From: Sulfurimonadaceae bacterium
GTDB lineage: Bacteria; Campylobacterota; Campylobacteria; Campylobacterales; Sulfurimonadaceae
Direction of reading: 5' to 3'
DNA length: 5,160 bases
NCBI GenBank assembly: GCA_028685945.1
Contig: JAQUCZ010000113.1
Span: 1-5,160 of the forward strand
The notes under the pieces: generated by a model
Told to the model about the DNA's origin: nothing
The model's database searches: none
Seen by the model: only the letters and a program-made list of their open reading frames with translations
Position numbers and translations under genes: made by a program
Shown here: positions 1-5,160 of the stretch, one piece after another
Layout: every line of letters begins with the position of its first letter
Position numbering within the stretch: position 1 is the first letter of the stretch

Positions 1-1244
1 ACACCCTCTTCGGTTCCCACTTCGTATTTCATAAACTGGGTTACCGTATTTTGTAGCAACGCATCCTCGATCGGGTGGGCATACACGATTTTGGCACCGT
101 TGTGTTTTGCCGCGCTGGTCATCGCATAACGCACCGCAGGATTGTCGGTAGCGATGCGCGAACCGATCACGATGATCGCATCCGACTGTTTAATCGCATC
201 AAGCGTGCCGCTGTGGTGTTTTTTCCCGCTGATAGAGCCGTATGCGTTCATAAAACTTTGGAAGGTTCTTGCATCTTCGTTAAAGAGTTTTACCCCGAAC
301 TTCTCTTTGAACATCTGCAAGATATACGCTTCTTCATTGGTTATCATCGAGCTAAAACGGATCGCCTTGGCATGTCGCAGCGCATCCACCGCTCTTAGAA
401 ACGCCGCTTCGTCTTTTTTGACGATACGGTTTTCAAAATCAAATCCGAATCTTCCCGCACCGCAAAGCGATGTAAACTCGAAGTTGTTTTTTACTCTGTA
501 GATCGCATCCTCACCGTTGATCCCCGCATGGCGCGTTTCATACTCGAGGGCACAACCCGCCGAACAGTGCGCACAGGTTGCAGGTACGCGAGAGAGTTCC
601 CAAGCGTTTGCACGGTATTTAAAATCGCTGCTCACAAGTGCACCCACGGGGCATACCGCAATACACTCGCCGCAGAACGTACAATCGAGCGTATCGGCAT
701 TTTTAGGGATGATCACCGAACCGTAACCGCCGAATTTGATATCGATCGCATCGTCTCCGATCACTTCGTTACATACGTGTACACACTTCTCGCACAAAAT
801 ACAAAGAGCGGGATCGTAGCTGATAAGCCCCCAGTTTTCTACTTTGCGCGACTGGTCGCGTGCACTAAAGTTTTGCGCCGCTACTCCGAACTCCAAGGTT
901 TTGTTTTGCAGATCGCACTCACCCGATTTGTCGCATACGCCGCATTCGAGCGGGTGGTTGACGTCGTAGAGTTTCATAATATTGGTGCGCTCTGTCTCCA
1001 ACTCTTGCGAATTTGTTTTAATAGCGATCCCCTCGGTCGGAGGCGTGTTACAACTTAAAACAAAACCGCTCACGCCCTCCGCTTCTACCACACACATACG
1101 GCACGAAGCACACGGCGTCGTTTTGGAGATGTAGCACATCGTAGGGATATAGAGACCGTTTTTGCGTGCGACTTGTAAAATCGTCTCGCCCCGTTTTGCC
1201 TCTACGGAGATACCGTCGATCGTAAACTGAATCATTTTTTCCAT
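1..1244 (-). CDS. nuoG: NADH-quinone oxidoreductase subunit G, 5' part (3' end outside window)
   Basis: Subunit G (75-kDa type), the large Fe-S protein that wires electrons from the input module to NuoI/NuoB. The frame is open from ATG 1244 to the left edge: 414 codons and no stop, so the gene is cut by the window. Cluster ligands in order are [2Fe-2S] N1b at Cys37, Cys48, Cys51 and Cys65; N5 with the typical His, HPLECGVCDKSGEC (His97, Cys101, 104, 110); N6a/N6b as two ferredoxin motifs (Cys148, 151, 154, 158 and Cys188, 191, 194, 198-Pro); and N7, CAHCSAGC plus Cys261 (Cys224, 227, 231, 261). A molybdopterin-oxidoreductase-like domain follows from about 290, with a Rossmann-like stretch DAIIVIGSRIATDNPAVR (355-372). 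An alternative start is Met4 (ATG 1235). The gene follows the GltD-like gene by 11 nt. Identification is certain; total length cannot be judged here. Confidence 0.97.
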   Translation of the reverse strand, partial: MEKMIQFTIDGISVEAKRGETILQVARKNGLYIPTMCYISKTTPCASCRMCVVEAEGVSGFVLSCNTPPTEGIAIKTNSQELETERTNIMKLYDVNHPLECGVCDKSGECDLQNKTLEFGVAAQNFSARDQSRKVENWGLISYDPALCILCEKCVHVCNEVIGDDAIDIKFGGYGSVIIPKNADTLDCTFCGECIAVCPVGALVSSDFKYRANAWELSRVPATCAHCSAGCALEYETRHAGINGEDAIYRVKNNFEFTSLCGAGRFGFDFENRIVKKDEAAFLRAVDALRHAKAIRFSSMITNEEAYILQMFKEKFGVKLFNEDARTFQSFMNAYGSISGKKHHSGTLDAIKQSDAIIVIGSRIATDNPAVRYAMTSAAKHNGAKIVYAHPIEDALLQNTVTQFMKYEVGTEEG

Positions 1245-1246
1245 AT

Positions 1247-1255
1247 CTCCCCCTC
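1247..1255 (-). promoter_or_regulatory. Ribosome binding site of nuoG
   Basis: The 11-nt gap before nuoG is G-rich (GAGGGGGAG on the coding strand). GAGG lies 7 nt before ATG 1244, while GGAG lies 11 nt before a second in-frame ATG at 1235. Both starts are possible; the first has the better spacing. The site directly follows the TGA of the upstream gene, as expected for a coupled operon gene. Confidence 0.6.
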
Positions 1256-3289
1256 TCATGTTGCTATCATCGCAATATAGTAACAGCGCATACAACGATC
1301 TGCTTCGGCAAGCGCTTCTTCTTGGGTAAACCCTAAATTTACCTCTTTGTTGTTGTCTTTTCTTACGTCCACTTCAAGCTTTTCGCTCACCATTCTCGGT
1401 AAGCCCGGAAGCCAGCCGCTTACTTTCTCTTTTTTGTCGTAGACTTTGAGTTTACGTAAGTGGTCTTCCATAATCTCATCGTCGGTTAGAGTGATCTCAC
1501 CCGTTTGCACGTAGCGCGCCATAACCGAAGCAGCACGTTTGGCTTGACCGACGGCATTAACGATAGTCATCGGACCGTATTCACAGTCTCCCGAAGCAAA
1601 GATTCCTTTGCGAGAGGTCATATAATCTTTCCCGTTTGTCTTAATCGTCGCCCAAGAGGTCATCTCGATCTCCCACTCGCTCGGCAGCAATTTCAAATCT
1701 GCCGATTGCGAAACCGCAGGAACAAGATAATCCGCTTCGATCACGTAAGAAGCACCTTCCACTTTTGCAAGCTGCGGACGCCCTCCGTTTGGATCGGGTA
1801 CGAGTTCAAACTTATCGATAAGAAGCGATTTTAAAACATCGTTCTCATCACGCATCTCCGCAACTGCCGAGTGGAACAAGAACTCTACACCCTCTTCGAC
1901 CGCTTCGTGGTACTCTTCGTAGGTCGTATTGCTGATAATCGTTTTCTCGTCGCGACGGTATACCATATATACTTTTTTCGCATTCGCACGGATCGCACAG
2001 CGCACGACGTCCATAGAGGTAAATCCGCCCCCGACGCACACGAGTGTTTTTCCCGTAAGGTCGACATAATCGGTAGTTAAAAGATTTTTCTCTTGATCCT
2101 CTTTGGATATGGTGTAGCCGTATTTCTCGAAAAGGTTTACCTTATCCAAGAAATCGATCGCACCCCAGTACCCTTTGATCTCGGCTCTTTCGTTTTCACA
2201 GTACACTTTTTTGGAGATACGCGTTCCAGTCGCTACCATTACGGCATCGTATTCGTTCTCGAAACGACGTATATCGTCGGCTGTCACTTTATGATTGACT
2301 ATAAAGTTAACCCCCATATCGCGAACACATTCGATATCGATGTTGTATTTATCGATCGGCATGCGGTATTCGGGAACCCCTACGGCTACCTCGCCGCCGA
2401 GAACCGGAAGTTCTTCGTAAACGTCTACGTCGATCCCCTCTGCCGCCAAGTAATATGCCGTCGTAAGACCCGCAGGTCCCGCACCGATAACCGCTACGCG
2501 CTTAGAGATGCTCGGTTTTTTCTCGATCGGGTGAAAAAACCCGAAACCGTGATCGGTCTCCCAATCCGCACCAAGACGTTTAAGCTCCATAATAGAGATG
2601 GGCTCGTCAAGATTTGTTCTACGGCATGCCGTCTCACACGGATGGGGACAAACGCGTCCGCATACGTGAGCAAGCGGCATTGTTTGACGGGTTGCCAGAA
2701 GCGAATCGTCAAAACGTAAATCTCTAACCCCCTCGATATACGCGGGAATATCGACGTGTGCAGGACATGCGTCCATACACGGTGCCGTAATTTTAGCTAT
2801 ATAGCCAACCTCTTGATGGTAATGTTTCGAGGGTTTTTGCTCGTTTATACATGCCATAAACTCCTCTTCAAAATGGGTCATAAGGTCTAAAATAGGGTTA
2901 GGAACCGTTTTTCCTATCTCACATTTAGAAGTGACCTGCATACTCTTACCGATCTCTTTAAGGTGTTCCAAATCAGATACGCTTCCCTCGCCGCGAGCAA
3001 TCTTGTCAAGCATGTCGTAAAGGATTCTACCGCCCCATCTACCGGGTGCGCAGCGTCCGCATGCCTCAGAGTACTCTTGGTATTGTGCCGCGTATTCCGT
3101 ACACAAACGGATCACGTCCACCTCTGCATCAAAGAGCGCTACCCCGTCCCAGCCTATAAAAGCGCGGGAGCTGCGGTGAGCGTCGTACTGTGCGGGGAGG
3201 TTGTAAGCTGATTCTTCCCACTCTTGCTCGGGCTTGCCGGCGTTATTGACCAGTTCCCCGTTCCAAGTAGAAAAATAGACTTTACCCAC
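1256..3289 (-). CDS. NuoF-position fusion: NuoF-like Fe-S segment plus GltD-type FAD/NAD(P)H oxidoreductase
   Basis: A soluble 677-residue flavoprotein with a GTG start, occupying the place of nuoF. Residues about 50-150 resemble the C-terminal Fe-S end of NuoF: EACGRCAPG (75-83), a GEGSVSDLEHL segment (100-110) and SKCEIG (121-126). The FMN/NADH-binding and SLBB regions of NuoF are absent. Residues about 168-225 carry a GltD-type cysteine region (Cys171, 175, 210, 214, 218, 222; CGRVCPHPCETAC). An FAD Rossmann motif follows, VAVIGAGPAGL (265-275), then a second dinucleotide motif VCVGGGFTSMD (417-427) with VYRRD (443-447), and the FAD-closing GIFASGDCEYGP (562-573). A CxxC lies at the end (Cys666, Cys669). 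The fold is that of glutamate synthase beta, NfnL-like or SfrB-like NAD(P)H oxidoreductases. The likely job is exchanging electrons between NAD(P)H or another carrier and NuoG. It is probably not glutamate synthase, since no alpha subunit is nearby and it sits inside nuo. Confidence 0.9.
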   Translation of the reverse strand: MGKVYFSTWNGELVNNAGKPEQEWEESAYNLPAQYDAHRSSRAFIGWDGVALFDAEVDVIRLCTEYAAQYQEYSEACGRCAPGRWGGRILYDMLDKIARGEGSVSDLEHLKEIGKSMQVTSKCEIGKTVPNPILDLMTHFEEEFMACINEQKPSKHYHQEVGYIAKITAPCMDACPAHVDIPAYIEGVRDLRFDDSLLATRQTMPLAHVCGRVCPHPCETACRRTNLDEPISIMELKRLGADWETDHGFGFFHPIEKKPSISKRVAVIGAGPAGLTTAYYLAAEGIDVDVYEELPVLGGEVAVGVPEYRMPIDKYNIDIECVRDMGVNFIVNHKVTADDIRRFENEYDAVMVATGTRISKKVYCENERAEIKGYWGAIDFLDKVNLFEKYGYTISKEDQEKNLLTTDYVDLTGKTLVCVGGGFTSMDVVRCAIRANAKKVYMVYRRDEKTIISNTTYEEYHEAVEEGVEFLFHSAVAEMRDENDVLKSLLIDKFELVPDPNGGRPQLAKVEGASYVIEADYLVPAVSQSADLKLLPSEWEIEMTSWATIKTNGKDYMTSRKGIFASGDCEYGPMTIVNAVGQAKRAASVMARYVQTGEITLTDDEIMEDHLRKLKVYDKKEKVSGWLPGLPRMVSEKLEVDVRKDNNKEVNLGFTQEEALAEADRCMRCYYIAMIAT

Positions 3290-3296
3290 AATGCAA

Positions 3297-3300
3297 TCCT
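3297..3300 (-). promoter_or_regulatory. Ribosome binding site of the GltD-like gene, overlapping the preceding stop
   Basis: AGGA on the coding strand shares its first two bases with the TAG stop of the upstream gene and sits 7 nt before a GTG codon at 3289. The nearest in-frame upstream codons are ATT, TGC, GAT and then that stop, so GTG is the only plausible start that keeps the conserved N-terminus. Confidence 0.6.
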
Positions 3301-3523
3301 AATTTTTTTTGCAAACGAGAGTCCAGTCGACTTCGTTGAATTTTAAGGAGTTTAGCAACTCGTACCCGCACTCTTTTACCAGATCCGCCGATTTTTGGAT
3401 AGGAGAAAAATCTCCGATCTCAAACAAGAAGATAGCAACCTCACCCTTTTTGTGTGTCCCGAGAATCTCTTTCATTCTAGGCTCGAAAGCCCCTTTGAGA
3501 TGTCTTAAATCATATCTTTTCAT
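3299..3523 (-). CDS. nuoE: Small NuoE-position subunit of Campylobacterota complex I
   Basis: A 74-residue protein in the nuoE position. Canonical NuoE is about 160-180 residues: a helical domain plus a thioredoxin-like domain with four cysteines holding [2Fe-2S] cluster N1a. Here only two cysteines occur (Cys52 and Cys71, far apart), so N1a cannot be built. The sequence is basic at the start (MKRYDLRHLKGAF), has a hydrophobic strand VAIFLFEIG (29-37), a helix-like stretch and a final strand DWTLVCKKN. It resembles the short proteins annotated NuoE in Helicobacter and Campylobacter (about 75 residues); I recall reports of flavin binding for the H. pylori one but cannot confirm this. No signal peptide or membrane segment is seen. 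The start is the ATG overlapping the nuoD stop. It ends in TAG after an A8 run, 9 nt before the next gene and in the same frame. The family is likely; its role is uncertain. Confidence 0.85.
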   Translation of the reverse strand: MKRYDLRHLKGAFEPRMKEILGTHKKGEVAIFLFEIGDFSPIQKSADLVKECGYELLNSLKFNEVDWTLVCKKN

Positions 3524-4761
3524 TAGCGGTCTACCTCTCCAAATACGATATTCGTTGTACCGATGATGGAAACAACGTCCGGAATATAATGCCCTGGTAA
3601 AAGGTCGGTGAGTATACCCGTATGCCAAAACGACGGCGTGCGTAGTTTAAGTCTGTACGGGTAAGGTCCCCCTTGAGAGTTGATGTAGTATCCAAGCTCC
3701 CCTTTAGGCGATTCGGTCGCTACGTACACTTCGCCCACCGGCGGTCTCATCCCTTGCGTTACAAGCACAAAGTGCTGCATAAGCGAGTAGTTTTGGGTCA
3801 TAATATCAAGCTTAGGAGCCGAGATATATTTCGGTGCATGTGCCATAAGCTCCGTTTGTCCGTTTTTCACCGTATCTTCGTACATATCGATTGTTTGGTA
3901 CAAAATACGCGCCGATTGTCTCATCTCTTCCATATAGATTTTATAACGTGCGTAGTTGTCGCCCTTGTCGGAGTAAGGCACGTCAAATTCTACTTCGTCG
4001 TAAAGTTCGTACGGCTCCTCTTTACGGATATCCCATGCCACGCCCGAGGCTCTGAGCATCGGTCCCGTACAGCCCCATGAGAGTGCCATCTCGGTAGAAA
4101 TCGTCCCGACCTCTTCCATTCTCATGCGCCAGATACGGTTGGTATCTAAAAGGTCTTCGTAGTCTTTGATGTTTTGCGGTAATTTATCCAAGAAGGTTTT
4201 TAGCTGCACGATAAAATCCTCTTGAATATCAAGCGGTACACCGCCTATGCGGATCGCCGAGTGGGTCAAACGCGCACCGCAGTACCCTTCGATAATATCC
4301 ATAAGGTATTCTCTTTCGCGGAACGCAAAAAGAAAAACCGTCATCGCACCGATATCAAGAGCGGTCGTCGCTAGCCAGAAAAGGTGGGACATTAAACGGT
4401 TGATCTCTAAAAGCATCATACGGATAACTTTCGCACGGCGCGGTACGTCCACGTCGATAAGTCTCTCGACCGCCAAAGCAAATCCGTAGTTGTTGGAGCT
4501 TGAAGCGATATAATCCATACGGTCGGTAGTAGGCATAAACTCGTTATAGATCATATTTTCCGCCATCTTCTCCATACCGCGGTGAAGGTACCCGATATCG
4601 GGATGCGCTTTTGTGATCTGCTCTTGTTGGAGGTGAAGCATCAAACGGAGCTGACCGTGAGCAGAGGGGTGTTGGGGACCGAAATTTAAGATAAGTTCGT
4701 TGTCGTTTCTGTCAAACGTGATATTTTCAAAAAACGGTGTTAATCTATTTTTTACTTGCAT
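3523..4761 (-). CDS. nuoD: NADH-quinone oxidoreductase subunit D
   Basis: Subunit D (49-kDa type), descended from the [NiFe]-hydrogenase large subunit, forms the quinone-reduction chamber with NuoB at the base of the peripheral arm. At 412 residues it has normal full length for an unfused NuoD. Visible family motifs are FGPQHPSAHG (27-36, with His31 and His35), DIGYLHRGMEKMAE (55-68), DRMDY (80-84), ALDIGAM (134-140, with Asp136), RIGGVP (171-176), CTGPMLRASG (231-240), ESPKGELG (350-357) and the C-terminal GTTNIVFGEVDR. His35 and Asp136 align with residues placed in the quinone pocket in characterised enzymes. The pocket tyrosine expected near position 94 is Phe (see findings). The start ATG is preceded by a good ribosome binding site. 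The TAA stop overlaps the next ATG by one base (TAATG), indicating translational coupling. Membership is certain. Confidence 0.98.
   Translation of the reverse strand: MQVKNRLTPFFENITFDRNDNELILNFGPQHPSAHGQLRLMLHLQQEQITKAHPDIGYLHRGMEKMAENMIYNEFMPTTDRMDYIASSSNNYGFALAVERLIDVDVPRRAKVIRMMLLEINRLMSHLFWLATTALDIGAMTVFLFAFREREYLMDIIEGYCGARLTHSAIRIGGVPLDIQEDFIVQLKTFLDKLPQNIKDYEDLLDTNRIWRMRMEEVGTISTEMALSWGCTGPMLRASGVAWDIRKEEPYELYDEVEFDVPYSDKGDNYARYKIYMEEMRQSARILYQTIDMYEDTVKNGQTELMAHAPKYISAPKLDIMTQNYSLMQHFVLVTQGMRPPVGEVYVATESPKGELGYYINSQGGPYPYRLKLRTPSFWHTGILTDLLPGHYIPDVVSIIGTTNIVFGEVDR
3534..3540 (-). promoter_or_regulatory. Ribosome binding site of the NuoE-position gene, inside nuoD
   Basis: GGAGAGG on the coding strand lies 10 nt before the ATG at 3523, within the last codons of nuoD. 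Together with the TAATG overlap it decides the start. The reading frame stays open about 35 codons further upstream, but that stretch overlaps conserved NuoD sequence and looks like an out-of-frame shadow. Confidence 0.6.
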
Positions 4762-4768
4762 ATTTTCT

Positions 4769-4775
4769 TCACCTT
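4769..4775 (-). promoter_or_regulatory. Ribosome binding site of nuoD
   Basis: The 18-nt gap between the nuoC stop and the nuoD start reads purine-rich on the coding strand. AAGGTGA lies 7 nt before the nuoD ATG, a good Shine-Dalgarno match at standard spacing. It supports ATG at 4761 as the start. No promoter-like element fits in the gap, so nuoD is co-transcribed with nuoC. Confidence 0.75.
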
Positions 4776-4779
4776 TTCC

Positions 4780-5160
4780 TTATCTTTGCGGGTCATCAAC
4801 GATAACCGACGTTTCTTTCTCAAATTTTTTAATCATAAACACGCCGCCCTCTTCTTGATAGCTTTGTTCCACTCTTGGCATGTTGTCGGTGATCGGAGTC
4901 CCTTTTGGCACCTCAAATCCAAGGCGCGCAAAACGCTCGGAGTCGTATCTGTCCACGCGCGCCGCATCGCGAAGTTCCGGTCCAATAATATCGCGCGCTT
5001 CTTTTCCGTAGATTTTGTCCACTTCGTACCATGCGGCAAACTCGTCCCCTTGAAGCGGGTAGGTTTTAAGAAGCGGATGCCCCTGCCAATCGTAAGGCAT
5101 AAGGATTCTTTTCATAAACGGGTGGTTGTTTGCTACGATACCGAACATATCGTACATCTC
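4780..5160 (-). CDS. nuoC: NADH-quinone oxidoreductase subunit C, 3' part (5' end outside window)
   Basis: Subunit C (30-kDa type) of complex I, a peripheral-arm protein without cofactors that packs against NuoD near the quinone site. The visible part is 126 codons plus a TAA stop. The frame is already open at the window edge (a Glu codon precedes the first Met), so that Met is internal and the true start lies to the right. The 30-kDa signature is at the visible N-terminus: MYDMFGI, then HPFMKRIL, then DWQGHPLLKTYPL. About 85 residues follow this core, a charged tail with IYGKEARDIIGPELRDAA and a final DDPQR. Many NuoC proteins end soon after the core; a long tail of this kind is, from memory, usual in Campylobacterota. 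nuoC is not fused to nuoD here, unlike in E. coli. nuoD begins 18 nt downstream in the same transcript. Identification is firm. Confidence 0.95.
   Translation of the reverse strand, partial: EMYDMFGIVANNHPFMKRILMPYDWQGHPLLKTYPLQGDEFAAWYEVDKIYGKEARDIIGPELRDAARVDRYDSERFARLGFEVPKGTPITDNMPRVEQSYQEEGGVFMIKKFEKETSVIVDDPQR

Noticed and set aside
528..1058. A 176-codon open frame on the plus strand, with other plus-strand frames at 75-726
   Set aside because: They are antisense to nuoG, which is continuous here with all its Fe-S motifs. The plus-strand translations look like complement artefacts.
2093..2719. A 208-codon open frame on the plus strand
   Set aside because: It lies wholly antisense to the GltD-like gene, whose protein is clearly conserved over this stretch. 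The plus-strand translation shows no recognisable domain, and no promoter or ribosome binding site favours it.
1256..3289. Reading the GltD-like gene as glutamate synthase small subunit
   Set aside because: No glutamate synthase large subunit is nearby, the gene is embedded in nuo with 9- and 11-nt gaps, and its N-terminus carries a NuoF-like Fe-S segment not found in ordinary GltD.
3290..3298. A disrupted nuoE-nuoF fusion broken by a premature stop
   Set aside because: Each side has its own start signal and a length that makes sense as a separate protein, so two genes are the simpler reading; the shared frame is kept only as a low-interest finding.
3524..3628. A longer version of the NuoE-position protein with 35 extra N-terminal residues
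   Set aside because: The extra part overlaps the conserved NuoD C-terminus in another frame, and the ATG at 3523 has a ribosome binding site and the typical TAATG coupling.
4762..4779. A possible internal promoter or terminator between nuoC and nuoD
   Set aside because: The gap is only 18 nt, is accounted for by the ribosome binding site and spacer, and has no hairpin or promoter-like elements.

Overview
The window is an internal slice of a respiratory complex I (nuo) operon. Every gene is on the minus strand, so the operon reads from right to left: nuoC (3' part), nuoD, a short NuoE-position gene, a 677-residue NuoF-position oxidoreductase, and nuoG (5' part, running off the left edge). Gaps are tiny (18 nt, a 1-nt overlap, 9 nt, 11 nt). 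I see no internal promoter, terminator, RNA gene, repeat or mobile element.

The organism is most likely a member of the Campylobacterota (former Epsilonproteobacteria), probably a free-living Sulfurimonas, Sulfuricurvum or Sulfurovum-like lineage. The reasons are separate nuoC and nuoD genes, a roughly 75-residue cysteine-poor protein in place of NuoE, no canonical NuoF, and the Campylobacterota style of NuoC and NuoD. Base composition looks intermediate, not very AT-rich. The genus is an inference.

Region by region: 5160-4780 is NuoC, the peripheral-arm subunit beside NuoD. 4761-3523 is NuoD, which helps form the quinone site. 3523-3299 is a minimal NuoE-position protein with no [2Fe-2S] motif. 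3289-1256 is a fusion: a NuoF-like Fe-S segment without the FMN/NADH domain, joined to a GltD-type FAD/NAD(P)H oxidoreductase. 1244-1 is NuoG with ligands for clusters N1b, N5, N6a, N6b and N7.

Read together, the quinone-side module (C, D) and the Fe-S wire (G) look conventional. The electron-input module (E, F) has been rebuilt: the NADH-oxidising FMN site and cluster N1a are absent, and a glutamate-synthase-beta-like flavoprotein occupies the NuoF position. This suggests electrons enter from, or leave to, a donor other than NADH by the standard route (NADPH, ferredoxin or flavodoxin are candidates). Replacement of NuoE and NuoF is a known trait of Campylobacterota complex I; the fused form and its cysteine layout are the parts most worth a second look.
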